From positions 1 through 64,000 of the forward strand of contig WEDG01011594.1 in the NCBI GenBank assembly GCA_017591395.1: 64,000 bases of DNA, in the 5' to 3' direction. The notes under the pieces are model-generated. The model was not told the DNA's origin and did not search any database. It saw only the letters and a program-made list of their open reading frames with translations. This document shows, piece by piece, positions 33,751 through 46,770 of this stretch; position 1 is the stretch's first letter; every line of letters begins with the position of its first letter. Made by a program: the position numbers and the translations under genes. Source of the DNA: Schistocephalus solidus (Eukaryota; Platyhelminthes; Cestoda; Diphyllobothriidea; Diphyllobothriidae).

Positions 33751-36700
33751 GTAACATGTACGCTCTCAAGTGTTTCTTTGAACTTTCCTACTGCTTTATT
33801 GCCTGAAATTGAATGTTTTCCTAAGATCTATATGCAAAAACAGCACAAACGGAGTTAGTTATTCCAACTGTTGTCGAGGATCCTTCATGCATTTTAAAAT
33901 TTTTCGGGGACATTTAACATAAAAGCATTTAAGTTTTACGGTTCATGCTCCCAGTATTACAATCAGTACAGTTTAAAAATGCCTTTGTTTCTATACATTA
34001 TTAGAAATATGGCCCCTAACTCACTGCGGCCCCAAAATATTTAGCCGAGAATGTAAAATTTGTGGTTGTGGAAACTTGTTCGGTTATTTGTTTTTCGGTG
34101 AGAGGTTGTGTGTACCGATAAACCTATGCAATTGTACTCCACGGTTAATGGTTATATCAGTTTTCTGGTAAAATAACAAAAATATGTAGGTGGTGAGTTG
34201 CTGAAATAAGAACCTCATGGTTACCATTCCCACAATTCCAGGCAGGATAATTTTTTTCCTTTTAAAACTCCAAGCATAAACTTACTTGTAAGCTTTATCC
34301 CAGTGCTATCCTGAACTCAAACCTTAACAAAAATCATAACCTTAAGATTAGCATCAATCCCCATGAAACCTGCGCTCTGATTAGCCTAAGGACTGCGCAG
34401 AGATTATCTTATCTGGAATTTACACTCCATGTGTTTACTAAGAAGAATAATCAGAAAATATTTTGTAAATTATTTATATAGGCTTAACCAGAATTCGGCC
34501 AACAAATAATATAATGTATAAGGAGGTCTGCTCAAACGCGTCTTAATCAGGGCCAGTCAGCTCAGCTAGAGTCTCTGTAAACACCTTGTAGAAATGAAAA
34601 TTCCTGAAGATAAAATTAAAGGCAGAAAAATTAATCAGTATTTCATTTGCGGGCTCTGTTTCTCATATCCCAAGCCAGATTCATGCGATATCCAGAGAAA
34701 TAACTGGAAAACTTCAAGAATTGCTATTAAGTAATTTGTTATTAAAGGCATTCTACTTAAACCATAAAGTCTTCATTCCAGCAAAATTGTAGAAAACCCA
34801 CTGAGAAGGGGTAAATTCCTCCTTATTTTAAAAATAAAAACAGACCATAATTGCCATAAAAATCATTATGGGCAGCACTAAGAAAGTGGCCTTCAAAAAT
34901 CCTGTAGATTATTAAAGAAGTATGTATGTATGCAAGCTAGTTAGCTAGGTGCAATAAAATTCAGCAAAGAATGTAAACGCTTCCTCTTATGTGCGTACCT
35001 CTGGTCATGAGTTTACGTAAAAAACCGAAATGTCAGGCCGATAAACTTCTGGTTCCAGGGATCATATTTTCGACATCTGATCGTCTAGCGCCTTGAAGCA
35101 AGACACTTAACGATAGTAAATGAGGTTTTCAAATGGAGCTATGACAGAGTAAACGACAACTCATTGGTCGTTCCATGTAAGGATTCGTTTGCTGGCTCTC
35201 TCCTGAAAGTCAGTGTAGAGCCGTTTTTCATGCGATCGTGCGGTGTTCTGATTAACTGCTTTTTATATTGTGTGGGGTTGCATTCACACCAAGCTTAACT
35301 TTAAACTCTGCGTTTTTACACTGTCGGCTGGGGCTCAGGGACATTTGCCAAGAGCCCTAAGTAACCATTCGAATTGAAGGGATTACGTAGATGGAGTAAT
35401 AAGGATGAAAATTAGTCATCAGTGCAGACTGCCTTGCGTTCAGAATTATCCCAGTCACTAGCACTGACTTCACTTTCAGAGAATCGCCTTCTTTCTAGTG
35501 TATATAACCTCATTTTGCGTGGTTTTAGAACTTACTAATTTTCTGGAAATGGATACAGCTTGTTTCGGAAACTTACTTTTTGTTGAGGCATAGCGCCTGA
35601 AGTCAAAGAAACTTGGCCTCAAACCAAAACGTTATTTAGAGGCTAGTTTAGTCGTTTGCTTTCATGCTGATAACTTTCTGAAATCGGCCTACAAAGCAGG
35701 CAGCTGTTTCACAATGTTTCAAATGATTTTTCCGAAAGGCACTTGAAAGTCATTAAAAAGCGAATGTAATGTTTCAGAAGCCTATATTGTGGAATTTTTA
35801 CAGAACTTCAACTAATTTTCAAAAGCAGAGAAATCTCCAGTAGGGCAGATATAAAAATCGCTGCCCTTTAAATGCAATTCTTCAAGCGATAATCAAGCCT
35901 GTGCATATGCGAGTTGACGTAACTATTGTCTTCGAGTGGGACCAACGCACATGGTATGGGGGAAACTGAGGTGCTAACCCGCGTATAATATTATCCATTA
36001 CGATTGATTTGATACCTCCGTCCTTTGAGGGAACTTATAATATGAACTGGACAAGCATTTCCCAAATGGAGCTAAGCCGAATGACACGAACAAATATTCA
36101 TTTTGCTGCTGGAAAGCCCAGAGAAGCTGTAGCAAAATCGGGCTTACGGGCCTCCACTGATATTTGATTTATATCGTTATTGATGTGGCTATCAAGGGTA
36201 CGTCTGGAGCTTTTAACTGCTTACTTGGGAGCTTTTTACTCCAGACCTCAGATATAACACGAAACGAGTTTGAAATCTACAGTATGGTAAATTATGCAGT
36301 ATTAACGAGAAACAACACCAAACCACACACTAGCAGCTTTAATTTACTTAAATATCTGTCTGTTTTACTTTAATCAGGGTCACACAAGTGGAATTGGATG
36401 ACTTTACACGCCTGAAATCACAAAAGGAAGTCTCAACTACGCGTTACACTCATATCTTTGCGAGGGTGCACGGTAAAACATTACGGCCAATAGTTTGCTT
36501 GTGGAAATTCTGCCTGCAAATGGTAACCCACAAAATTTAATTGCCTCTGGCTGTACTTATAGCAATCTATGCAAAAATCACGCTCACCTCTTACATTGTT
36601 TGATTTCTAGCCATTGTAATAAACCTGTATCCTATCCATTGTATCTAAAATACCTTTTTGTAGTGATTGCACAGTTGTTTTTAATACATGCTTCTCGTTC

Positions 36701-38925
36701 CGTAATCTTTAGATGTTATCGACTTTGCGAGATCCCGTAACAATGTGATACTCTCTGAGTGAGACGCTAATGGATGCAGGCCAACAAGGTACTTCAAAAA
36801 AGTATCTGACGTCCGAACCGGTACGTTAGAACCCAGTCAGTTTAATTTTCTCGTATCAGTCTGTCGCGTATTTCACCCATCCTAGGACCTTCTTTCAACA
36901 ATAACTAGGAATCCACATCCACCAGGCGACGTCATAGTAGCACTTTAATCTGTTCCTTGTCTTAATAAATCTGCTAAAAACATTGGGGTTGGGTGTTGTT
37001 GGTGGAGGAGCAAAGGGGAGTTACACCACGAACACATCTACATAGGCCAAAAAATTCCCCTGAAATATTATGGCACTTTCATCCCGTCCTTTGTTCAGGT
37101 ACATTAAGTCTGCGTTTCTTTGTCAAAGGCTTTTCAGACATAGGGTAGTATAAACAAAGGGTGACTCAAATCCAAGCCGACAGTGGACTCCGTGGCGTGC
37201 AGACCGCGATACCTGGTGTGGTTGGGTGTCGGCAAGCGAACAATGGTGAACATAATGGTTCATAGTTTTTATCTGTTTATTTCAGGCAAAAAACTGGCCT
37301 GGAACGGATGAATCTTTGGAACGCTATCTGTAGCTAATAAGCTCAGAAACAGTTGGCATGAGCTATCCAAATTACCGCCATAAATAGCGTTTGCCAAGAT
37401 GAGACGGTGCCCGCAACACGCACACACGCGCGAGTTCGTTACGAAGAGCCCACATCTTAATCTACCGTCACCCATTCCCCGTTGACTTTCTCTGCTGCCT
37501 CTGGTACGTGGGCATTGAAGCTTTGCTCCGAACGAAGTCTCTGGGCTAACCGTAGGCAAGCAACTAAAACGCAAAAACTACGGGTCTGAAGGGTGCTGTC
37601 AGCTTACAGGAGAAGGCACGCATATGCGCAAAATGCGGGTTGTCTTTTTTTCTGTCAAACTACTTGCTTACGAAACTGTGCAGACGAAGTAACTTTAAGT
37701 CCATGGCTCGTGGTTGACTTAATGTCCAAAGATGCACCCAAATTCCAAAAGAGAAAGAGAAACAGGCAATAACTGAGAATACGGTGTGATTGCAACAGTA
37801 AATGATGGCGAGAATGAGGTTTAACCCTGCTCCGTGGAAAGTTTGATACTTCTGAAGTCAAACTTGGGCTGTAAAGCGTTAGCGGTACTGAGCGTTGGGA
37901 TAAACCAAAAAAATGAACATAAATGGAAAACGTGAATCTCACAAGAGGCCAGGTTTGCGTGATCAGAAGAAAGTGCAATTATTTTGAACTTCGCTTCCTT
38001 GCGACCGGCCACGTGCCAACCCAAGCGTCATCATTAAGTCTCCAATATTTACTGGTGGATAGAAGCTAATAGCAGTGCGAAAACATCTTGCAAAACAAGC
38101 AGACAATGTAGATTTGTGCGGCTGTACGGCCAAACACAGTGAACGTGGCCCTTAAGACGCTGGACGGGAATTAGGAGTTATTTTCTCCACACGTATCCTT
38201 TCTCGACTATCGACTGTACTCGGAGTTGTAATGCTAGATCAATATCTCCTCTCTGTTGATTAAATTTATCCAACACAGTTCTGTCAGGTAACAATCGTGT
38301 CCTGAACAACACTTTCACTTACATGGTATTTCGTAGTCATTATTGCCATCTTCCAATGGCCAATACCTTTGTTTTAACCAAAATATCGTTAGAAATAATG
38401 GATTTATCTGAAAGTTTTGACAATTCTCAGCGGGTCTATAAACATCCTTAGTCTCTCGAGGTAGAAGGGTGACTTAAGATCGAAAAAAAGAAAAAAACTA
38501 TTCAACAAATTAGCATTCTGTGTGACTTTGTGGAGTCATTTTCCATGCAAATTAAGAAATTTGAAAATTATCCTGATACAAAAGGCTTATGGTATAATAC
38601 ATATTTATCTGTAATTTCTGCGATATTCCGTATACAAAATACACTCGCATGTTTTATCTGGATGGTCCTTGTGCAACCACATCTTCTCCGCAAACAGAGT
38701 TCAGAGTTTACATCACCGAAGATTACACAAAAGTTTTAGGAAGTTTCTCAGCTTGGCTTTACCATCCTATAGCTCGCTTTTTCTCTTCTATTAGCAAAAG
38801 CCGGTATCCGGAGAGGAATAAAATGCCTTAGGATAATATCACATTGCTACGCAAGTCTGCAGCTCAACTTGGTGTAACGATGGCTTGCATGACTGCCTAA
38901 CTAGGGCTAGAGAATAGCAACGCTC
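33751..38925. other. Long stretch without a supported gene
   Basis: Frames up to ~107 aa occur (36164-36373, 36495-36740, 37269-37574 minus, 37655-37978 minus, 38530-38739) but none has a domain signature, consistent splice context or codon pattern that I can defend. Confidence 0.4.
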
Positions 38926-38929
38926 CGTC

Positions 38930-39062
38930 CAATTAAAATAGGTGACCTTGTGATAAATGTGCGTGTCCTACCCGTGTCTTAACCCTAACACTAACCCTAA
39001 TATAAACCTCAACTATATCCTCAATCTTACCAAAAGCCCTGCCTTAAACTTAAACCGTACAG
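38930..39062 (-). repeat. Inverted partial copy of the TTAGGG-like MITE
   Basis: Contains 'cttaaccctaacactaaccc'; its reverse complement resembles the interior of the element at 39066-39455, ending at the shared 'aagacacggg'. It is degenerate, not a true telomere array. Confidence 0.6.
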
Positions 39063-39065
39063 GCT

Positions 39066-39455
39066 AGATGACGTGTGTGGGCATCTAAGCAGGACAAGGG
39101 AAGAGAAACCGCCCACACTGCATGTGGCTTTGTGCCGAATTCCGTGGAAATTGTGGTTTGAATTAATGCGAGGGTTGTGGTTAGGGTCAGGTTGAAGCTT
39201 GAGGTTAGATTCGTGATAAGGGCAAGGATTAAGGTTCTGGTTTGTGTTAACTGCAGGGTTAAGGTTTAGGGTAGAACTACAGTTAAGGTTAACATGTCAG
39301 TTTCGTTTTACGTTAGGGTCACTGTTAAGGTTAAGACACGGGGATCATAAGCCTTCCTGAAATTTATCTCAAGGCAACCTATATTAAATGGGTAGGACGT
39401 TCCTATCCCCTTATCCTATTTAAGCAGCTGTTAAAGTCGTCCTTACCACCTACAG
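39066..39455 (+). mobile_element. MITE-like element with TTAGGG-like interior
   Basis: Homologous to the better-preserved element at 52606-53010 over its ends ('aagcaggacaaggga' side and the 'cccttatcctatttaag' side, inverted to each other) and over a G/T-rich interior with repeated 'ggttag'/'gttaagg' words. Non-coding. A further inverted piece follows at about 39470-39560 ('cctaaaccctaactcc'). Confidence 0.65.
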
Positions 39456-39599
39456 TTAATCAAACCGAAACATTAACCTTTAATATACTCCTGATCCTAA
39501 ACCCTAACTCCGACCCCAACTCTAAACTTACCCCTTACCCTCGGCTTAATCCTAAACGTAAGTGATCCGGAATTTGGTGCAAAACCCCATGCATTGTGG

Positions 39600-40804
39600 C
39601 GATTCCTTCTCCAGTATACTGTTCAGGCGGCCAAACTACTCCGTGCTTTTGAACCAAAATAGTATTTAAAAATCTCAGTTGATTCACCGTGAATTAATGT
39701 AGGTTCTTCGGCGTGAGCCATTGAAAAGTATCTCGAAAATTACGGTCTATATTCGGAGCCGACCTCTGCTTCTGCTGCTTCTCCTTCTCCTATTCACTTC
39801 TTGTTGCTAAGATGTTGCCGAGGCAAATAATGCGATCTTTGGTTTGCCCAGGCTCCCGACCTCACCCACGATCTCATACAGCCCCTTTGACCCTCAGTTT
39901 TCGCGATTTAGTTGCTAGCCCGCCAGTTGAGGGGGCCATCACGCTACCGACGGGTTTAGCCCGCAGAGAATCAGACAATGCCCACGTGCCTGGGGCGGAA
40001 GAGGTTGCGGGCGCAGGGGGGGGAGTGAGAGGGAGGGAATTGAGCTCTCTGGGACCAGCCCCAGTTTGCGGGGGGAGGTGGAGGGGGGAAGGTTTATCTC
40101 CTTCCAGTGGCCGATAGCGGCCTACGCCAGATAGAACGAGTCAGTGTTGCGGCCACGGCGTCGCATCGCCAATACGTCTGGTGAGGGCTGGTTGAGGCAC
40201 ATATGCGGTACCTATAATGGCACGCCTTCGGGCGACCTCATGTTCCTGTCAAATTTGGCAGGGGTGTAGGCGGAGGGGAGGCTTACCTGCGAGCAACCGG
40301 GCTACTTGCGGGCGCTAACAGCCTCTGGGTTTCGGTGAGATCCGATTGGTTCCTCACTGTATAAACTTTCCACAGCTGGAGTATATCCTTGCTTAACAGG
40401 CAGCCATTCGCGTGAGCATTGGGTAGGCTAAAGTCGCCTGAACTGCTAGCTCACGGCATTTTTTCACACGACTGATTTGGGTTGTTGTCAGTCCTCATGG
40501 TGTTTACCCATTGTAATGAAATGAAACCATCTTCACATCAGTTTAATTCTCACACATAAATTCAGGAGTTTTGAATTGGATTTAACAGAAAATGCACTCT
40601 TCCAACTTAAAGCTTAGAACTCATACTATGCACCGATTCAAGAAATTGGCTCATTTTGCTAGCCATTCTTATCGATAACAGAGGAATGCTGCAACACTGG
40701 ATTGTTTCAGCTTTTTGAGGGCGTTTCCAGAATGCTATTGGGGTAGGACACGGGAACAGGTTCGCCCCGCCCCGACCCACCGTAATACCACTTGCCATGC
40801 GTTG
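39600..40804. other. GC-rich stretch, no supported gene
   Basis: About 39880-40330 is markedly G-rich on the + strand (runs of 6-9 G near 40017-40090). The frame 39812-40117 reads as low-complexity Gly/Arg/Pro and I do not call it coding. Probably an old dispersed repeat. Confidence 0.4.
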
Positions 40805-40827
40805 AGTTCCAGGGGGATTAGATGTGG

Positions 40828-40960
40828 GCTGAAGGTTAGGGCTAGGGTTGAGGTTAAAGTTAAGGTCAGGTCAGGGTTCGCTTCGAGGTAGGTTTAGGAT
40901 CGACGTTAGGGTTGGGGTTAAGTTACGGTTAGGGTTAAGTTTAGGGTTATTGTTATATTT
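40828..40960 (+). repeat. Degenerate TTAGGG-like repeat
   Basis: Repeated 'gttagggtt', 'ggttaag' and 'gggttgagg' words with many variants. Likely another fragment of the element at 39066. Confidence 0.65.
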
Positions 40961-41077
40961 TTAGAGATACTGATGGTTATGGTTGTGTACTGGAAATAGA
41001 CGTCCTCGCTGGAGTTATGAGTAAGGCCATCTGTGTTATAGGGTTTGTATTCCCGCGTAGCAAACAGTTATTCAGGA

Positions 41078-41287
41078 AATCAACTTCGGTGAACGTACGT
41101 TTTTGGTTATTCGTCGTCGGGTATGTACAATAATATAAGTGGGTTAGCGTAGCAGGTGTTTACAACCAATAACCAGCAAGTATGGGGGAAGGGTTGAGGG
41201 TGTTCACACGTCTAGTTCTATCAGGGTTTATTGTACACGGCATACGATGAATAATCGAAACCAAAGTTCGCCGAAGTTGACTTCGTG
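41078..41287. repeat. Short inverted-repeat element
   Basis: An arm at about 41078-41135 and its reverse complement at about 41229-41287 share roughly 58 nt (for example 'caacttcgg' near the outer ends and 'tgtacaataa' near the inner), around a ~90-bp centre. A single related arm occurs near 61755-61795. Non-coding. Confidence 0.65.
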
Positions 41288-41561
41288 AATGTTTACATGG
41301 TGTCATAACTGAATTGAAACATTTGTTCTCATATTTGCTTTGTATTTAGGTGACTGCACTTTGGGTATTGATGAACATCCTGGTCTCTTTACGCGTAGGG
41401 GAAAGTTGGGTTAAAATGATGGTCCAACATCAAGTAGTGTGGTTAGCTAACTGGCCATAGTTGATGTCAGTCTTCAGAACGCATACACGGGTTCAACATT
41501 GTCAGGCTCAGTTCGTGTGATTTGGAGGTTACTTCAGTAAAGCACAGAAAATAGCTTATGG

Positions 41562-41960
41562 ATGTTACAATTATCCACCTCGGAGGGCATCCTCGTAAGT
41601 GTTAGCTGCATGGAGGCAGACGTTCGCTCGCCCAATGCACATCAGCAGTCATTAATAACAGGCTGCAATTTCTGTGGAGTCTTTGGCCGTCAGCCAGATT
41701 TCGTGTCAGACGAGGGGCTGGGCGGACAACGTGGAATGTCAAAACATTCATGTATGTTACAGTGGCACTGTGCACGTCACTGTCCGCTTTTTGTTATTGA
41801 GCCCGGCTCAGCCCAGCTACAGTACGTGTCCAATCTCATGAAAAATCATGGTTTTCATGAGATAGGTAAATTATGTGAAACCAGCCCACAATGCATCTCC
41901 CAAAGTTTTACAGGAGTAAATAAGCGACAGTTCTTAAAAAGAAGGCAAATTGTGGTTTAA
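41562..41960 (+). CDS. Unrecognised 132-aa ORF
   Basis: ATG to TAA with several Cys and His residues (CNFCGVFG, HSCMLQWHCARHC) and a basic end KRRQ. No family recognised, no clear promoter or splice context. A small hairpin (about 41836-41863, 'tctcatgaaaaatcatgg' and its mirror) lies inside, which is more typical of repeat DNA. Could be chance. Confidence 0.2.
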   Translation: MLQLSTSEGILVSVSCMEADVRSPNAHQQSLITGCNFCGVFGRQPDFVSDEGLGGQRGMSKHSCMLQWHCARHCPLFVIEPGSAQLQYVSNLMKNHGFHEIGKLCETSPQCISQSFTGVNKRQFLKRRQIVV

Positions 41961-43985
41961 AAATAGATATTGCATTGTTTAGAAATACTTCTTTTTAAAA
42001 AAGCGGCAAATTCCGAAAACGTAAAAAATCGGGTTAGCTAATTAACCTGAAGTTTTAAATATACAGAATGCTTGTCTCTGTAACCAAACGAGTAAATAAA
42101 GCATCACAAGTAGAATTACTTTTGAAAATAGTCCTTTCAAATTGTAGTAAATACTTTACGTTTTCCTGTGTTTTATATCTATTGTCCAAAAAATGTAGAT
42201 TCTGTCGTATGTGCTTATCAAATCCTTTAAAAAAGATATTTCTTAAAGACATTTACCAAAATAGTGACTTCGGACAAGTCTCAGTAATGCAGATGGCCGT
42301 GTGGGTCATATTTGTAGACTCACCAAAACACGAAAACACGTTGCTGAGAAGAGTAAACACCCACAACATAATTAGGCAATTGATATGACTAAGGTCTATT
42401 TAGAAACTCTAATAATAAATTGCCTATTTGATGAAAAAATAATTAGATATTTCATTGTCGAACGTCTTGCGTACTCAGCCATTTTCCAAGATCAAGTCAA
42501 GGAAACATTGGGAATGTTTTAAAGGTTTCTCAACTTCGCTAAAAAATAGGGGATACGATGTCTGCTGAAAACGAATGCACTCACTTATTTCGTTCTATTG
42601 CAGCGTTTTTCGCTATAATTACTTCCTTTTCAGTCCAGTTCTAAGATTGATAATGCCAAACCAAGTGCCCAAATTTCAATCTTCAGCCCTTTCCATTTCA
42701 ATTTTCCTTATTGATTAATAGTGAACTACAGATAGCTATTGACTGGACATATTTCGTGTACAGCGTGACAGAGAAAAATGATGGCATGTGGCTGCTTTTC
42801 GTTTATATGCTCGTTTACAGTTCCAATTTTCGGTGTTGTTAAATAAAAAACACTCACACAAGTTTATTACTGAGTTGTTTATAACAAGAAGTCACAAATT
42901 TTCAAAACTGAATTTTTAAAACTAAATCTCTCCAAGTTTATCCGAATACAAGGTGATTTCTCATATCTCAATTAAACTCATTTTCGTGAACGCACGATCA
43001 AATTTTCCGTTTGCTGAAGGATATAATTAAAAATAATTCTAGCTCATATTAATATTCATTTACATTAAAACACACATAAACCAGAAGATTTGGTCCGGAA
43101 GGTTCATTAACGTGGGAAAACACCTGAAAATCAAGAAACGTCGGATTTGGCCCCATTTTGCCAGTTTTGCGTTAAATAATCAGATCTGAAATGAACTATG
43201 CCTTAGTAAACAGCATTTTTCGCCTGAAATCATTACACAAACACAATATAACATATTCAAATATGTGCCATACTACCATCTCCGATTTCTAGGATTACAT
43301 TTACTCAGTTAGGCAATCAACTGTATATATGGCATAACGCCCTCAATATAAAAACGAAGTGGGCTAAATTTAGTGTCTTCCAACGGATTAAATCGATTGG
43401 CTTTCCCTCTTACTGTTTGTCAGGATTGACTGGCTAGTTCTTAGGGAAGCGTTTATGCCAGCTCTCGTTCAGAAGGAATCCCGTAGCCTTTTCTTGAAGT
43501 CTGGTTCGTACGCGTATAGGAATAAACACTTGTGTGAACATGTCATGCATGGATTCAACCACAGTTGCCTTGGCCTTACCGTGCCACCGGAGTGCAAGGT
43601 GGATTTGAAGTAGATGCAACGCAAGGCACCGATGTGCCAGTTGGAATATGATGGTACTCGTCGCCCGAGATGGGCGAACTATTGCACCCTCTCGATGCCA
43701 GTTCAGTAAAAGCTCAGAAGACCCTGTAAAGCTAGTTTTGGTCTGTTTAATTGTCCTCGCTTTAGTTTTTACGAACCTCCCTGTGTCGTGTACTTCGCAT
43801 ATATAGCTCTAGCTGCAGTAATTCCCCTTCCCAGATATTCCAGGAGGTGTTCTCTGCTAACTCTAGCATTTGCTCTGTTTTGTCATTTTTATTTTCTACG
43901 TGCTGTCTTTGGTTTGCCATCATCTCGCCTCAGCCACTTTCATAGGCCTTTCTGCAATTAATTCTTAGTGTTATGATTGTATGGC
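41961..43985. other. No gene seen
   Basis: AT-rich; frames at 42068-42388 and 43434-43619 (minus) show no recognisable motif. Confidence 0.4.
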
Positions 43986-43987
43986 TC

Positions 43988-44165
43988 TCACCAATCTTGT
44001 TACGGAACATGCTCGTGCCTTGGGGCTCAATCTAGAACCCTCGCAGGCAGTCACACAATTAATAGTGGTATAGGCAGATAAGGTCGTATCTACTGTCTGC
44101 TAAGGCTCTATATTGAGGCCCAAGGCACAACGGGAGGAGTGTATTCCGTAACATGATCTGTGAGC
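43988..44165. repeat. Inverted pair of SINE 3' tails
   Basis: About 43988-44062 read in reverse matches about 44100-44165 forward ('gaggcccaaggcac' against 'gtgccttggggctc', then 'tccgtaaca'). The same tail follows the tRNA-derived SINE at 49760. Confidence 0.6.
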
Positions 44166-44194
44166 GCAAAACTATTATAATTAATATTCCCGAT

Positions 44195-44370
44195 TACAAC
44201 CGACAGGAAATGGACCCAACGCTCAATGCTAGATTGTTACACTCCATGACCAAAAATCCCATCTTCGAATCTCAGTTAATCCATACCTGGGACTGGGTAT
44301 GACTGGCTGATAACTACTAATAAGCCAGAAGAGGCCATTCCGGTATAGTTCGTAGTGTTGCATAATTGAC
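44195..44370 (+). mobile_element. tRNA-derived SINE (family 2), degenerate
   Basis: Starts 'aaccgacaggaaatgg', as the copy at 56377 does. It has a B-box-like 'cttcgaatctc' near 44274, then the shared body 'gactggctgataac' and 'gaggccattccgg'. The A box is decayed. Confidence 0.6.
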
Positions 44371-44989
44371 AGCGAGCGTCCTCTGAAGATAGTAAAATTG
44401 CAGTCTTAGTAATATATATTTCGGCCTTAAGCTCCATCGGAGAACATGTCCAGCCATTTTCACTGCAATTTTTTAATCTTCTCCCTCAATAGCGCCTGTT
44501 GGATATAGATCGCAAATGAAGACCGGCATGGGACAAGGCGTAATGTATCGGAAACTGATACAAGCTTTCATTTTTGCTCACTAGCATTCGATCAGTCAGT
44601 GAACATCGGCTGGAATGATGTAGATCGGCATAGGTTACGTTTACAACAGACTTCCTTGGACAACTTTAAAGGTTCTTTTGGTAATACCAGGAACTCCATC
44701 CCCCAGGACCTTACACTAAATTGCAAGAAGATTATGACTAAAGGCGAATATGAGTTTTTGGTAACACTTAAGCTTACGGTTAGGGTTAGAAAATGGAATC
44801 GGCGTCCCTCCTAGAATTTAATTCAAGGCCATCTGAACTACTGGTGTGGGTTCCTTTTTTCGTTCTGTTCGATGACCATCTGAAATATTTGGCTACTAAC
44901 AGGGTTAACCACCTGACTTGCTTACGCCCCAAACATTTCAGTGGCTGAGTGATTATTCGTTAGCGTGATGCATTGTTACAAAGCTTAGG

Positions 44990-45960
44990 GCAGCCATCTC
45001 AGATGCAAACATAAAAGCCACCACCAAGGCGAACAACGAATCCCACAAAGTTCACGTACTATGGCCTAATAAAGAAGCACCCAAACGCCACTGTCTAGCC
45101 CACGCTGTTAATGGACATTCGAGGAGCGGATCAGCCTCATGGGACCTCTCAGGACCCCCAAATACGGCCACCCCACCATAGCCACCACCAACATCACCAA
45201 TTAGGACACTCCTACCATGCTTAAAAAAACTTCCCTATTGCATCTGTTACCAGCAATGTGAAGGCAGCTCCAATCTCTCTCTACATTGCCATTGCATTTT
45301 CTCATCGCATATTGGTCTGATCGCGAACTAGAGAATCTCTAGCGCTGAAAGCGACGAACTAGTGTCTGAAGTCCCAGCATACACCTGTCACACATGCCAT
45401 ATCTACCAATGGGTCCCTATAAATGCAGGCGTTGTATGCTTTCTCATGGTTATATGACCATCCATGATAGCGCAATTCACCGGAACGTTACGACAGTCAA
45501 CCCACTTCCCACAACTGAGTACTACTCTAGCACCAGCACCGATAACTCCAACACCTGTGGAATCAGTATCCAAAGTTTCTTTTTGTCATTAGCACCAACG
45601 CCTATTCGAATCAAGCAGTGGTCTGTTCAGACACGTATAAAATGATCACATTAATTCTGATGCACCAGTATAAGGAGCCCTGGCATACACCGATCGTTCT
45701 TCTCTCACCTACCCACACTGTCCCAGGACATTCGGCCGTCGCATGGGCCTTTTCGGCATATGCGTCTCCACAAAAACCTTCGGCAAATAAACTCTAACTC
45801 AGATCTAATTGCCACACCACGCCTACTTGTCCACATACGTATCTCTAGACTACATAGGAACCAGCTTCAAAACACTCCCACACACCCCACCCGATTAATA
45901 CTATGGCTCTGTTCAGCAGCAAGCACATTGTCGACACCGGCATGACTGGAAAAACGTCAC
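44990..45960 (+). mobile_element. LINE ORF2 C-terminus with zinc fingers (degenerate)
   Basis: In shifting forward frames: AAISDANIKATTKAN (about 44994), a Thr/Pro-rich stretch, SSHIGLI (about 45303), EVPAYTC (about 45369), then LTYPHCPRTFGRRMGLFG and HMRLHKNLRQ (about 45707-45785). These are the same C-terminal zinc-finger modules as at 1-330. Multiple frameshifts and stops; the reverse transcriptase part is absent. Confidence 0.7.
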
Positions 45961-46703
45961 GGGCTTTTGAAATTGAGCCGCGATGTTCTTCTGCTCTCTA
46001 TTCACAGGAAACTTTCTTTGTATGTTCATCGGGTGGCCTATTTTGCTCATTATATAGGAAGTTTCACCCTTCGTTGTTTGTATTAAACCATAATAATACC
46101 GTCATCTGCTAGAACCGTTTTGAAGAAAGTAAAATCTGACCTAATTATTGCCACACATTATTTAAGGAATATTAATGATGTCAAAAGTTGTAGTTTTAAG
46201 CCATTATGTGTTGTTTTTTCATCTGCCTGTGTTATCTGTTTTGCATACCCATTTTTATCCAAGGTCAATGGAGGAACTTTTACTGAAAATTTAGGACTGA
46301 TACTTCCAAAAGGAAACCAATCTCTCTCTTTCTTTTCGGTATAGACAAAGTTCACGGACGCGGAAGACATATCTTGTGGAGCAGCCTGGCGTAGGGACAA
46401 CGTTGTGTGTCTAGCGCAGTCATGCTGGGGTGTTTAGCTTTGTCAACCTCTGTGCTCATTCCCGTCATCAGATGGGTGAGAGAGTGGTACAGTCGACTGG
46501 TTCATGAAAGAGAAAGTGAGATTGAAACTGGGGAATTTGTCCGCACGGGAACTTAGCACGTTCTTTACCAGAGGCGCCTTAATCTGTCACAACACATACG
46601 AAGCATTCCGGGTTCGAAAGTTACCACCTGAGAGAATAGGTCAGTCGCCAGGAGAGTGTTTTGGAGTGAAAAAAATTGGCATATTTGAATAATTCGTTTA
46701 ACC
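45961..46703. other. No gene; repeat fragments
   Basis: Begins with the 'gggcttttgaaattgagcc' fragment shared with 10625. Frames at 46120-46344 and 46158-46400 (minus) are unrecognised. Confidence 0.4.
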
Positions 46704-46770
46704 TTCTTGTGAAAAACTCGGTGACCTCAGTAGGATTCGATTCCACACCAGCAATGGGAAGGCTTTAGTA

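Noticed and set aside
37269..37978. Two ~100-aa minus-strand ORFs
   Set aside because: Faint resemblance of one stretch to the LINE endonuclease, but too short and imprecise to call.
38960..39060. True telomeric array
   Set aside because: Words are heavily degenerate and lie within dispersed inverted elements, not a tandem perfect repeat.
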